The notes: a model not told the origin generated them from the sequence alone. A DNA stretch of 64,000 bases from Streptomyces bathyalis (GCF_015910445.1 NZ_CP048882.1:2914001-2978000), one strand, 5' to 3'; positions 45,394-54,576 are shown, numbered from the stretch's first letter. Numbers and translations are program-made.

Positions 45394-46389
45394 ATGGCCT
45401 GGAGCACCCGACAGATCGCCGAGCTCGCCGGCGTCAGCCTGCGAGCGGTCCGGCACTACCACGAGGTCGGGTTGCTGGCCGAACCCGAGCGGCGCGCCAA
45501 CGGCTACAAGCAGTACGGCGTCGCGCACCTGGTCCGGCTGCTGCGCATCAAGCGCCTCTCCGATCTCGGGTTCTCACTGGCGCAGATCGCCGCCATGGGC
45601 GACGTCGAGCACCACCCGGAGGAAGCCCTGCGCACCCTCGACGCCGAACTCGCCGCCACCATCGAACGCCTTCAGCGGGCCCGCGCCGAACTCGGCCTGA
45701 TTCTGCGCCAGTCGCTGCCGGCGGATCTGCCTCCCGAATTCGCCCCGGCTGCCCGTACGGAGATATCCGACGCCGACCGGTCCCTGTTCACCGTGATGAC
45801 GCGAGTCCTCGGGCCGGCACCTCGACAGGCCTGGGCGGACGTGATGCGGAACCAGTCCCATGACCCCGTGAGCAAGGAGTTCGACACGCTGCCCGCCGAC
45901 GCCGACGAGCACACCCGCCAGGACATCGCCGAGCGCATGGCGCCCTCCACCCGGAAGATGTTCGACGAGTACCCGGACCTGCGCGCACCGGAGGCGGACG
46001 CTCCTCACGGGGAGGCATTCGCCAAAGAGACCATGGGGAAGGCGCTCCGAGACCTGTACAACCCCGCGCAGCTCGACGTCCTGCAGCGCCTCAACGCACT
46101 GCTCGCCACGGGCTCCGACGGGGAACCGGCCAGGCCGCCGGAGACTCCGGGCGAGAGCAACCGTAGCCAGTCGCAGCGCCGGGAACCGCAGGGGAGCTGC
46201 CAACTACCGGCTGCCGGACACCAGTTGGTGTGCCGGGACGGACGTGGCAGGCCGAGCGGTCCTGGCTCAGGGTTCGCGCCCCGCGCCTCCTACGCAGGTG
46301 CCGACCCCCCTACGTCGCAGGTCGTACGAAAGCCGCCCCGTGGATGGATTCGTCCCGACTCCTCGGCACGACAGAGTCATTCCACCTGA
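45394..46389 (+). CDS. MerR family transcriptional regulator with extended C-terminus
   Basis: A 331-residue protein. The first 70 residues are a MerR winged helix (WSTRQIAELAGVSLRAVRHY and HEVGLLAEPERRANGYKQYG), followed by the dimerisation coiled coil (AALRTLDAEL-type helix) and an effector domain to about residue 245 (QLDVLQRLNALLATG). The last 85 residues are Pro/Gly/Ser/Arg-rich and look unconstrained, ending only 25 bases before the next gene. The original stop may have been lost by a frameshift near 46110. Ligand unknown. Confidence 0.82.
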   Translation: MAWSTRQIAELAGVSLRAVRHYHEVGLLAEPERRANGYKQYGVAHLVRLLRIKRLSDLGFSLAQIAAMGDVEHHPEEALRTLDAELAATIERLQRARAELGLILRQSLPADLPPEFAPAARTEISDADRSLFTVMTRVLGPAPRQAWADVMRNQSHDPVSKEFDTLPADADEHTRQDIAERMAPSTRKMFDEYPDLRAPEADAPHGEAFAKETMGKALRDLYNPAQLDVLQRLNALLATGSDGEPARPPETPGESNRSQSQRREPQGSCQLPAAGHQLVCRDGRGRPSGPGSGFAPRASYAGADPPTSQVVRKPPRGWIRPDSSARQSHST

Positions 46390-46414
46390 AAGCTGAAAGG
46401 AAGGAACGGCTGTC

Positions 46415-47959
46415 GTGCGAATACGACGCATAGCACCACCCTTGCTCGTTGTGGGGGTCACCGCGGCGTTTGTTCCCGGACTCGCTCCCACGGAGGTGGC
46501 CGCGGCGGAACCACTCGGACAGTTCGAGAGCCAGAGACCTTCGTGGCACCGCTGCGACCCCGAGATGCCCGCAAAGTTCCAGTGCGCCACGATCAAGGTC
46601 CCGCTCGACTACGACCGCCCCACCGGCAAGAAGATCAAGCTGGCCATCTCCCGTATCAAGACCGCCGTTCCGGGCAAGCGGCACGGCGCGATGCTGTTCA
46701 ACCCCGGAGGCCCGGGCGGCGAAGGCCTCAGCATGCCCCTCTACATGAAGGAATCGCTGCCCAAGAAGATTCGCGACCAGTACGACCTCATCGGCTTCGA
46801 CCCGCGCGGCGTCGGCAAGAGCAGCCCCGTCACCTGTGATCTTTCGGACGCCGAGCAGAACTTTGAACGCCCTTACAAGCCCGAGACGTTCAACAGTGAC
46901 GTCAAGTGGGCACGGACCGTCGCGAAGAAGTGCCGTGACAACAACGGCGACAAGCTCCCGCACATCACGACCCGCAACACCGCCCGCGACATGGACGTGA
47001 TCCGCGGCGTGCTGGGCGAGAAGAAGATCTCCTACCTGGGCATCTCCTACGGAACGTATCTGGGCGCCGTCTACACGCAGATGTTCCCCGAGCGGTCGGA
47101 CCGCTTCGTACTGGACAGCGCGGTCGACCCGGCACGGGTCTGGCGGGGCATGATCCAGATATGGGCGTCGGGCACCGAACCGGCGTTCACCCGGTGGACC
47201 AAGTGGACCGCCGAGCGCCACAGCACCTACAAGCTCGGCAAGACCTCCGCCGAGGTGCGGAAGACCTTCTGGGCACTCATCGCCCGGGCCGACCAGAAGC
47301 CGATCCCGTACGAGGACGACAAGCTCAACGGCGACGAGATCCGCTCCATGCTGCGAAGCCGGTTCTTCAGCCCCAAGGAGGCGGCCACCGTCGTCGCCGA
47401 TCTGAAGGAGGCGGCCGACGGCGGGCCGAAGGCACGCAGCTCCGCGGCCGCGGATGAGATCACGGACAACATGACCGCGTCGTTCTGGTCCGTCGTCTGC
47501 GGCGACACCTCTGCCTGGCCCAGGGACCCCGAGCAGTACCGCCGCGACGCGATCCGGGACAAGGCCAAGTACCCGCTCTACGGCGACTTCGGCTCCAACA
47601 TCACGCCCTGCGCGTTCTGGAACAAGCCTGCCGAGCCCGTCACCGACGTGAACAACGGCGTGGGCACGCTCACCGTCCAGAACCAGTGGGACTCCCAGAC
47701 TCCCCTGGCCAGCGGCCGCGGCATGCACCAGGCGCTGAAGGGCTCACGCATGGTGTACGTCCGAGGCGGCGAAGGGCACGGCGTCTACGACAGCGACCCG
47801 AAGGCCTGCGCGAACCGTGCGGTCAACGCCTACCTGAGCACCGGAAAGCTTCCGGCCAAGGACGTCACCTGCAAGGCGGCGAACAACAAGGACCGCGACG
47901 CGAACGAGCACCCGCCGTCAGCACCGCGGCGCGTCCCGGGACTGCCTGACCGCTTCTGA
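46415..47959 (+). CDS. Secreted alpha/beta-hydrolase peptidase (S33, tripeptidyl aminopeptidase type)
   Basis: A 514-residue exported hydrolase. The signal peptide is short, LLVVGVTAAFVPGLAPTEVAAA. The S33 core shows FNPGGPGGEGLSMPL, DLIGFDPRGVGKSSPV, the nucleophile elbow YLGISYGTYLGAVY and, at the C-terminus, the TAP-like part TVQNQWDSQTPLASGRGMHQ with RGGEGHGVY carrying the His. Six or more cysteines in the mature chain probably form disulfides. The relatives SlpD/SlpE and Tap remove tripeptides from proteins outside the cell. AAGGAAGG precedes the GTG start. Confidence 0.9.
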   Translation: MRIRRIAPPLLVVGVTAAFVPGLAPTEVAAAEPLGQFESQRPSWHRCDPEMPAKFQCATIKVPLDYDRPTGKKIKLAISRIKTAVPGKRHGAMLFNPGGPGGEGLSMPLYMKESLPKKIRDQYDLIGFDPRGVGKSSPVTCDLSDAEQNFERPYKPETFNSDVKWARTVAKKCRDNNGDKLPHITTRNTARDMDVIRGVLGEKKISYLGISYGTYLGAVYTQMFPERSDRFVLDSAVDPARVWRGMIQIWASGTEPAFTRWTKWTAERHSTYKLGKTSAEVRKTFWALIARADQKPIPYEDDKLNGDEIRSMLRSRFFSPKEAATVVADLKEAADGGPKARSSAAADEITDNMTASFWSVVCGDTSAWPRDPEQYRRDAIRDKAKYPLYGDFGSNITPCAFWNKPAEPVTDVNNGVGTLTVQNQWDSQTPLASGRGMHQALKGSRMVYVRGGEGHGVYDSDPKACANRAVNAYLSTGKLPAKDVTCKAANNKDRDANEHPPSAPRRVPGLPDRF

Positions 47960-47969
47960 CGACGCGAAG

Positions 47970-48002
47970 GGTGTGGGCCCCGTCATGTCAGGGGCCCACA
48001 CC
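47970..48002. terminator. Intrinsic terminator after the S33 peptidase gene
   Basis: Arms GGTGTGGGCCCC and GGGGCCCACACC around a nine-base loop, 11 bases after the stop. Confidence 0.85.
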
Positions 48003-48153
48003 GCGTCCGTGCTTGCCATTCCCGGGACGGCACATCGACTGTGGCCGGCGCGAGGGGAGACCGGCCGGGGTTCCTTCTTGCCCACCCGGAGGGCTCTTCC
48101 GCAGGACGACCACCCGCGACCGTCACAGGCCGAAGCTCCGGGTGGGCTTGCGC

Positions 48154-48570
48154 TCACCCGCCGGACGCCACCGCCCACGTCGGCGCCTGCCCCGGCGCCA
48201 GCTCGACGAAATCGGGCAGCCCGCGCAGAGCGTTCTCGGCACCGCCCGGCGTGTACGTCGCCACCAGACGAAGGGGCCGCCAGCCGGTGTTGAACGTGGA
48301 GTGCAGCGTGCCCTTCGGGATCCATACGGCGTCGCCCGTGCGCACCGTGAACTCCGGGTCGTCGCCGACCGTCTGCCTGCCCTCGCCTTCGACGACGTAG
48401 AGGATCTCGTCGGCGTCGGGGTGTTCGTGCCTGTCGTGGCCCTTGTTGGGGTTGATCACGACCTCTCCCAGAGTCGAGGACGCACCGGGAACGGCGTCCG
48501 GCGTCACGTGCCACTTGATCGACCCCCAGTCGAAGACCATCGTCGGGAGCGTGCTCGGGTCTCGGCGCAT
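48154..48570 (-). CDS. Cupin domain protein
   Basis: A 138-residue single cupin. The metal motif GHDRHEHPDADEILYVVEGEG (cupin 1 with His/His/Glu) and the second motif WIPKGTLHSTFN are intact. It follows the TIM-barrel gene by a 33-base gap on the same strand and is likely the last gene of that operon. Substrate unknown. In comparable clusters a cupin accompanies the Tm-1-like/TIM-barrel pair. Confidence 0.85.
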   Translation of the reverse strand: MRRDPSTLPTMVFDWGSIKWHVTPDAVPGASSTLGEVVINPNKGHDRHEHPDADEILYVVEGEGRQTVGDDPEFTVRTGDAVWIPKGTLHSTFNTGWRPLRLVATYTPGGAENALRGLPDFVELAPGQAPTWAVASGG

Positions 48571-48603
48571 GAGAAATCTCCTCTGTCCGGGTGGCGTTCG
48601 TTG

Positions 48604-49431
48604 CTAGTCGGCGGAGGGAAGCTGCTTGAACGCACGGAGCTGGCCGGCGATCGCGCGTTCCGTGGGCAGCCGTTCCATCGACGAGGCGCCGAAGAACCCG
48701 GTGATGCCCTGTGTCCGGTCCAGGACGTAGCGCACGTCGTCCGGCTCTGCGAGCGGCCCGCCGTGGCACAGCACGTGGATGTGGGGCGCCACTGCGACGG
48801 CCGCGTCGCGCATCTCCTGGACGCGGTCGACAGCCTGGTCGAGAGTGATCGTTGTCCTGGCACCGATGCTGCCCTTGGTCGTCAGGCCGAGGTGCGGGAC
48901 GATGATGTCGGCGCCGGCCTGCGCCATGGCTGTGGCTTGCTCCGCGTCGAACACGTAGGGCGCGGTGAGCAGTTCGCGCTCGGCAGCAAGCCTGATCATC
49001 TCGATCTCGAGGTCGAAGCCCATGCCGGTCTCTTCCAGGTTGGCGCGGAAGACGCCGTCGATGAGCCCGACGGTCGGGAAGTTCTGCACCCCGGTGAACC
49101 CGATCGACCGCAGTTGGTCGAGGAACCACGGCATCCGTCGAAAGGGGTCCGTGCCGCAGACGCCTGCGAGGACGGGAGTGGATTCGACGACGGGCAGCAC
49201 CTCCCCGGCCATTTCCAGCACGATCGCGTTGGCATCGCCGTAAGGCAGCAGGCCGGCCAGCGAACCGCGTCCGGCCATCCGAAAACGCCCCGAGTTGTAG
49301 ACGATGAGCAGGTCGACGCCGCCTGCCTCGGCTGCCTTCGCGGACAGCCCGGTGCCGGCGCCGGCACCGATGATCAGCCGCCCCTCCTCGATTTGGCTGC
49401 GGAAGGCGGCGAGTGCCTGATCACGATTCAT
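48604..49431 (-). CDS. TIM-barrel (phosphoenolpyruvate hydrolase-like) protein
   Basis: A 275-residue TIM-barrel protein of the family annotated as PEP hydrolase or TIM-barrel signal transduction protein. GRLIIGAGAGTGLSAKAAEA followed by GGVDLLIVYNSGRFRMAGRG is the conserved N-terminus. LAGVCGTDPFRRMPWFL, GVQNFPTVGLIDG and IHVLCHGGPLAEPDDV follow. Its start overlaps the 3' end of the Tm-1-like gene by 11 bases, showing coupled translation. In several actinobacteria and rhizobia the two are adjacent or fused. The biochemical role is not settled. Confidence 0.87.
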   Translation of the reverse strand: MNRDQALAAFRSQIEEGRLIIGAGAGTGLSAKAAEAGGVDLLIVYNSGRFRMAGRGSLAGLLPYGDANAIVLEMAGEVLPVVESTPVLAGVCGTDPFRRMPWFLDQLRSIGFTGVQNFPTVGLIDGVFRANLEETGMGFDLEIEMIRLAAERELLTAPYVFDAEQATAMAQAGADIIVPHLGLTTKGSIGARTTITLDQAVDRVQEMRDAAVAVAPHIHVLCHGGPLAEPDDVRYVLDRTQGITGFFGASSMERLPTERAIAGQLRAFKQLPSAD

Positions 49432-50659
49432 GGCGCCTCCTCTGAATGATTCCGTGCAGATGGTCGGCAGCCGATTCCGCGAACTCGGCGTCGTTGACGT
49501 GCAGTTCGGTGTCGACGACCTCGACGGAACTGCCGTCGACCGCCTCGAGCGCAGCGCCGACACACGCGGCGTCCGCCTCCGGGTCCCAGAACGCCCCGCC
49601 TGGAGCGTCGAGGGCCGAGAATCCGCCACGCGGTACGAACAACGCGGCCGGGCCGGTCGACGCGGCGAGCTTCCTGCCCACCACGCCACCGATCTCGGCG
49701 GCCTCGACCGTGCTCGTCCGCATCAGCGTCACCGCCTCGTTGTGGGCCAGCAGTGTGCGTCCCTCGAACTGCTCAGGCACCGTGCTCCGGGCCCCGAAGT
49801 TCACCATGTCGAGTGCACCGAGGCTGACCACCTGCGGCACGCCGGCAACGGCTGCGGCGGTGAGCCGGTCCGGACCGGCGGACAGCACACCGCCGCCGAC
49901 CTCGTCTGCGATCTCCGTCGTGGTCAGGTCGAGCACCCCCGAGAGATGGCCCTCGGCCGCGAGCGACTCCATCGTGCGTCCGCCCGAGCCGGTCGCGTGG
50001 AACACCAGGACCTCGTAACCCAGTTCTTCGAGCCGCCGCCGCGCCGTTTCCACGGCGGCCGTCGTGACGCCGAACATGGTCGCCGCGACGAGTGGCTTGT
50101 CCTGCGGCGCCGCCCCCGCAGTTCGCCGGGCGTCGAACGCGGCGGCCATCCCGGCGACCGCTGCCGCCGCGTTGGCGAGGACCTGCCGGGAGATCGAGTT
50201 GATGCCGGCGATATCGACGACGCTGTACATCAGCGTGACGTCGGAGGTGCCGACGTAGGTGGAGACATCCCCGGCAGCCATTGTCGAGACCAGCAGCTTC
50301 GGCAGACCGACGGGCAACGACTTCATGACGGTTGCGGCGATCGAGGAGCCGCCGCTGCCGCCGAGGGCGAGCACGCCACTGAGCCGCCCTCGCGCATGCA
50401 GGTCATCGGCAACGGCCTTTGCCCCGGCAGCCATCGTCGCCAGCGCGTGCCCTCGGTCCTGCCGGGCTCTCAGCGCCTCCAGGCTCGTTCCCGCAGCCTC
50501 GGCGACGGCGGCGGCTGTCACGTCGGCCTCGAGACCGGGCTCCCCCAGCACTCCCGTATCGACGAGCACGACCTCGAGCCCCCGCTCGACCACCAGGTCG
50601 CGAACGAATGCGTACTCAGGGGCCTTGGTGTCCAAGGACCCGCACAACATCACTGCCAA
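49421..50659 (-). CDS. Tm-1-like ATP-binding (UPF0261) protein
   Basis: A 412-residue protein of the UPF0261/Tm-1-like family, named for the tomato Tm-1 antiviral factor. The N-terminal VMLCGSLDTKAPEYAFVRDL with EVVLVDTGVLGEPG, then GVLALGGSGGSSIAATVMKS and VGTSDVTLMYSVVDIAGINS are typical. The C-terminal half contains VLVFHATGSGGRTMESLAAE. It heads the three-gene unit Tm-1-like, TIM-barrel, cupin. Bacterial function is unknown. The pairing itself is well established. Confidence 0.9.
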   Translation of the reverse strand: MAVMLCGSLDTKAPEYAFVRDLVVERGLEVVLVDTGVLGEPGLEADVTAAAVAEAAGTSLEALRARQDRGHALATMAAGAKAVADDLHARGRLSGVLALGGSGGSSIAATVMKSLPVGLPKLLVSTMAAGDVSTYVGTSDVTLMYSVVDIAGINSISRQVLANAAAAVAGMAAAFDARRTAGAAPQDKPLVAATMFGVTTAAVETARRRLEELGYEVLVFHATGSGGRTMESLAAEGHLSGVLDLTTTEIADEVGGGVLSAGPDRLTAAAVAGVPQVVSLGALDMVNFGARSTVPEQFEGRTLLAHNEAVTLMRTSTVEAAEIGGVVGRKLAASTGPAALFVPRGGFSALDAPGGAFWDPEADAACVGAALEAVDGSSVEVVDTELHVNDAEFAESAADHLHGIIQRRRHES

Positions 50660-50848
50660 GCCGGTGTTCCTCCTTCGGTTTCGATCGTGACGCGGGGGAC
50701 GGTCGCCTCATGCTCCGGGCGGCCGACTGCCCCCTCTCAAGGGCGAGTTCCAGTGTGGACGGCCCAAGGGCCGGGGGCGGCTGGTGGCTGCACGTGACCG
50801 CGCCGCGCCTGTCGCCCGGTGGGACCGGATGGTGCCGCCGGCTGCAGC

Positions 50849-52138
50849 TCATTCGGTCAGCGGTGGGCGGGCGTCGGGGCGGGCCGGTGTCCAGCGCACC
50901 GGCAGGTGAGTGATGCCGTTGATGAAGTTGGAACTCAGGCGGACCGGCGGCCCGTCGAGTTCCAGCTCCGGCAGGCGGGCGAGCAGCTGGGTGAAGAAGA
51001 TCCGCATCTGCATGCGGCCGAAGTGCGCGCCGAGGCACATGTGGGGGCCCTGACCGAAGGCCAGGTGGTCGTTGGGCGCGCGGGTGATGTCGAACCGGTA
51101 CGGGTCGGGGAAGGCACGCTCGTCGAAGTGCGCGGAGGCGTGGTAGACCACGACCTTCTCCCCCCGCGCGATCCGCTGCCCGGCGAGTTCGGTGTCCCTG
51201 GTGGCGGTGCGTCGGAAGCTGAGCACCGGGGGGTGCCAGCGCAGCATCTCCTCGACGGCCGAGGGCACCAGCCCGGGGTCGGCGCGCAGCCGCCGGTAGG
51301 CGTCGGGATGTTCCAGGAGGGCCAGGACCCCGCCGGGCAGGGCGCTGCGCACGGTGTCGTTGCCGGCGATCACGACGAGGAAGAAGAACATCGCCAGTTC
51401 TTCCTCGGTCAGCGGGCGGCCGTCCTCGACGGTGGCGGTGGCCAGCGCGGTCATCAGGTCGTCCGAGGGGTGGCTGCGCTTGTGCCGGGCGAGTTCGTGC
51501 GCGTAGTCGAACATGTCGCGCAGCATCGCGGGTGATCGCGGGTTGACCGGTCGTCCGTCGGCGTCGCGTACGACGTCGGCGTGCTCGGGGTCCTGGTAGC
51601 CGATGACCCGGTTGGTCCACTTCAGCAGCAGGTCGCGGTCGGATGCGGGGACGCCGAGCAGTTCGGCGAGGTTGGCGAGCGGGAAGTCGTCGGTGACGTC
51701 GAGTGGCAGGTCGCAGCTCCCGCGCTCGGCGACCGCGTCCAGAAGAGCGGTGGCGCGTGCCGTGATCTGCCCGGTGAACTGCTCCAGCCGCCGCCGGGTG
51801 AAGATGGCGGCGGCCAGGTGCCGGATCCTGTTGTGCTCGGGCGGGTCCATGTTGAGGATCATCCGCCGGATGAAGCCGAGGTCCTCGGGGGCGGGGTCGC
51901 GGATCTGGGTGGCGCCGAGCCAGGACGAATAGTCGGCGGGGTTGCGCAGCACGGCACGGACGTCCCGGTAGCGGGTGACGGCCCAGTACCCGGGCCCGGC
52001 CGGCCAGTCGTCCACCTCGTGTTCGTCCTGCCGGCAGACGGGCGCCTCGTCGCGGAGGCGACGGAAGCTGTCGTGCGGGATGCCGCGTGCGAACACGCGT
52101 GGGTCGAACACATCGGGTCTCGCCGTGGGTTGGGGCAT
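50849..52138 (-). CDS. Cytochrome P450
   Basis: A 429-residue class I P450. The I-helix is FFFLVVIAGNDTVRSALPGG, the K-helix ExxR is in VEEMLRWHPPVLSFRRT, and the heme loop is LAFGQGPHMCLGAHFGRMQM. The N-terminal NMDPPEHNRIRHLAAAIFTR and the ending NFINGITHLPVRWTP resemble CYP124/125/142-like enzymes that hydroxylate steroids or branched alkyl chains. Its ATG shares one base with the stop of the preceding hydrolase (TGATG), so the two are one operon. No ferredoxin gene is adjacent. Confidence 0.93.
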   Translation of the reverse strand: MPQPTARPDVFDPRVFARGIPHDSFRRLRDEAPVCRQDEHEVDDWPAGPGYWAVTRYRDVRAVLRNPADYSSWLGATQIRDPAPEDLGFIRRMILNMDPPEHNRIRHLAAAIFTRRRLEQFTGQITARATALLDAVAERGSCDLPLDVTDDFPLANLAELLGVPASDRDLLLKWTNRVIGYQDPEHADVVRDADGRPVNPRSPAMLRDMFDYAHELARHKRSHPSDDLMTALATATVEDGRPLTEEELAMFFFLVVIAGNDTVRSALPGGVLALLEHPDAYRRLRADPGLVPSAVEEMLRWHPPVLSFRRTATRDTELAGQRIARGEKVVVYHASAHFDERAFPDPYRFDITRAPNDHLAFGQGPHMCLGAHFGRMQMRIFFTQLLARLPELELDGPPVRLSSNFINGITHLPVRWTPARPDARPPLTE

Positions 52139-52890
52139 CAATGCCTCCCCAGGAAGCGCTCGACGCAGGTGGCGAGGGCCACCGGGGACTCGTCCATCGC
52201 GTAGTGCCCGGCGTCGGGGAAGATCTCCAGCTCGAGGTTCGGGTACCAGGCTCCGAAGGTCGCCCGCATGGTCTCGGCGCCCAGCGCGGGGTCGTGCCGC
52301 CCGGCGATCACCTGGATCGGCACGTCGCTGCCCTTGATCTCCGTGTGGAAGTCGGTGCGCGCCCAGGCGGGAAGGTAGGCAGCGAACGCGTCGCGGTCCG
52401 AGTGCTCCAGCGAATGCCGCACCATGGCGTCCAGCCAGGTGCCGGTGAGCCGGTTCCCGGTGGTGAAGTCGATGATCGCGCGGCGGTTGGCGGGGCTGTC
52501 GGCGGCGCCCTCGAACAGCTGCCGGCTCTGCTCGTCGAACGGCACACCGCTCGCGGGCACCGGCGACACGCCGACGAGCGCCTTCACCCGGTCCGGCGCG
52601 TCGGCGTACACCCGCTGCATGACCGATCCACCCATCGAGTGCCCGAGCAACGAGAAGCAGTCGACGCCGAGTTCGTCGGCCGCGGCCAGCACGTCGCCCG
52701 CCGCCTCGGCAATCGAGTAACGGCCCGTCTCGCCGCGACGGTCGCCGTAGCCGCGGTAGTCCAGGAACACATAGCCGAACGCCTCCCGGTCCAGGTGCGG
52801 CAGCAGGGCCTGCCACGACCGCGACGAGCCGAACCAGCCGTGCAGAACCAGCACGGTGTGCGTTCCGGTGCCGACACGCTTGATGCTCAT
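52138..52890 (-). CDS. Alpha/beta hydrolase
   Basis: A 250-residue hydrolase. VLVLHGWFGSSRSWQALLPH gives the oxyanion HG motif, SLLGHSMGGSVMQ the nucleophile Ser, VIAGRHDPALGAET the Asp and FPDAGHYAMDESP the His. The N-terminal SIKRVGTGTHTV start fits the family better than the longer in-frame extension. Directly coupled to the P450 gene downstream, so it may hydrolyse an ester or lactone of the same substrate. Confidence 0.9.
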   Translation of the reverse strand: MSIKRVGTGTHTVLVLHGWFGSSRSWQALLPHLDREAFGYVFLDYRGYGDRRGETGRYSIAEAAGDVLAAADELGVDCFSLLGHSMGGSVMQRVYADAPDRVKALVGVSPVPASGVPFDEQSRQLFEGAADSPANRRAIIDFTTGNRLTGTWLDAMVRHSLEHSDRDAFAAYLPAWARTDFHTEIKGSDVPIQVIAGRHDPALGAETMRATFGAWYPNLELEIFPDAGHYAMDESPVALATCVERFLGRH

Positions 52891-53164
52891 GTTCCGCCCT
52901 CCGCCTTCGAGTTGGGCCTCCGGCGATGCTAGGCCGACGTCCCGGGCCAGGGAACACGGCGCCGTCGCCGCCTCCACGAGGAACCGCGTGTCCTTTCGAT
53001 TCGACCGCCTGCCGCCGGCCACGCCCCCACCACGAGCCTCGGGCCGGTGTCACACCCCGCGGCTAGCCTTTCCGGGCACGTGCCGGCCGGTGACGCGGAA
53101 ACCTCATGCGACTGACGAACCGGCTGTCCCGCTTCCCTTCCCGGACTCGACGAGTGGAGATCTG

Positions 53165-53611
53165 ATGGCAGGACAGTTCGAAGTGATCTCGGAGATCGAC
53201 CGGCCGATCGAGGAGGTCTTCTCCTTCCTCGCGGATGGTGAGAACGACCCGGAGTTCAGCCCCCGGGTCCTGGAGATCGCGAAGACGACGGACGGTCCGG
53301 CAGGCGTCGATACCGTCTATCGCAGCACGGTCAAGGACGCCGGGATGAAGACCCACAGGGAGTTCCGGATCACCGAATTCGATCCGCCCCGCAGCATCCG
53401 ATGGACGGAGACGTCGAAGAACCTCGTCACGGGCGAGGGCGGTTAAGACCTGGAATCCGCGGGCGACGGCAGGACGCGGGTGCGGTTGTTCAACACCTTG
53501 ACGGGACACGGGCCCGGCAAGCTGATCGTCGGCGCCGCGCTGAAGGCGGCCCGCAAGGAGGCGGACCATTTCGGCAAGCGCATCAAGTCCGCAGTGGAGT
53601 CCGCCCGTTGA
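53165..53611 (+). pseudogene. SRPBCC family protein gene interrupted by an in-frame stop
   Basis: A 148-codon START/SRPBCC (polyketide cyclase/dehydrase-like) gene. The first 93 residues show the family start FEVISEIDRPIEEVFSFLAD and REFRITEFDPPRSIRWTE. A TAA at 53444-53446 then interrupts, after which the same frame continues with good family sequence (DLESAGDGRTRVRLFNTL and the C-terminal helix AALKAARKEADHFGKRIKSA). Homologues would have a Tyr at the stop (GGY), so a single TAC/TAT-to-TAA change explains it. Either the gene is newly dead or this base is a sequencing error. Confidence 0.85.
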
Positions 53612-53650
53612 GGACCCGTTGAGGACCCGTTGAGGACCCGTTGAGAACCG
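53606..53650. repeat. 11-bp tandem repeat at the end of the SRPBCC gene
   Basis: The unit GAGGACCCGTT is present three times in full and once in part, starting inside the final codons of the SRPBCC frame. Out of phase with codons (11 bases), so it is probably slippage in non-coding DNA. Confidence 0.75.
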
Positions 53651-53878
53651 GCGTACCCGCGGCACACAGGTCCAGTGCTTCGCGGGTACGCCTGCCGGGG
53701 CGGCAGCCGGAGTCCCGAGCGGCGACCGTGACTTGGTTTCCGCGGTTCGGCACATTGCGTCTCGGCCGGTCGAACTGGATGCGGCTGTCGACTCCGCTCT
53801 CCGGAACCCCCTTTCGGCGAGGGCCGACCGACCGTCCCGATTGCCTGCGGAAGGGCACTGCGAGGTCGCGACGGATGT

Positions 53879-54073
53879 TCACTCCGAAGCGCGCACGGCT
53901 TCCGCGATCTCCTCGTCCGCCAGGGCCATGGCAGCGTCGGCACGCCTGTACCAGACCTCACGCCTGGCAGGGGCCAGGGTCGCCCAGGGGTGACGCTCGG
54001 CGGAGAACCCGAGCGTCGCGTACAGCGCCATCGCATAACGCTCACGGCGGTGAGCATTGCCGTCGGCGGTCAC
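53879..54073 (-). CDS. Small hypothetical protein (64 aa)
   Basis: A 64-residue protein starting GTG with GGAGGAG five bases upstream. Sequence such as ERYAMALYATLGFSAERHPW and ADAAMALADEEIAEAVRASE is helical and protein-like. The start overlaps the stop of the preceding small gene by four bases (GTGA), which supports both being translated. No family recognised. Confidence 0.55.
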   Translation of the reverse strand: MTADGNAHRRERYAMALYATLGFSAERHPWATLAPARREVWYRRADAAMALADEEIAEAVRASE

Positions 54074-54372
54074 TTGGTCTCCTCCATGGTGCTGGTGGGT
54101 CGGGCGAGGTTGGGCCAGGGGTCATGTGCCACCCTGTGCGCCGTCAAGGCATCGGACCTGACGGCGCATCGGATGCGGGGCCCGGGACTGCCGTCCTTTC
54201 CGTCGGGACAGCGCCGCCCAACCTCCGGTAAGCCGTGCGGCCAGTATGCCGACCCCGCCACGGTCCCCCAGTCTTCGGAGCTGAGCCGAGTCATGGGAGC
54301 GGCGATGGCCATCACCGGGAACGTCCGGCCTCTGGATTCGTCACGTACCGCGCGGCGCTCCTCCTCCGCCAC
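54070..54372 (-). CDS. Small hypothetical protein (about 100 aa)
   Basis: An open frame ending ALTAHRVAHDPWPNLARPTS plus TMEETK. The stop overlaps the start of the next small gene. The GTG at 54372 gives about 100 residues (VAEEERRAVRDESRGRTFPV as N-terminus). An ATG at 54312 gives 80. The frame is open further upstream, so the start is uncertain. Proline and Trp content and the clean junction argue that it is real. Function unknown. Confidence 0.45.
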   Translation of the reverse strand: MAEEERRAVRDESRGRTFPVMAIAAPMTRLSSEDWGTVAGSAYWPHGLPEVGRRCPDGKDGSPGPRIRCAVRSDALTAHRVAHDPWPNLARPTSTMEETK

Positions 54373-54576
54373 GGCGAGCTGCAGATCGTGGCGATGACGT
54401 CGGCGCAACGGCGGCCCGCCGGGGTATCGCTGAATTGCTGAACCGGCAAAGAATTTTGCGATCATCCCGCTGTCGGCTGGATGATCGTCGATGCCGCCCT
54501 TGACCGCTGAGACGTCAGCCCGGTCCGGACTGCTCGTCCGCACCACCCCGCCCGACGCCACCAGGAGGAACGAACC

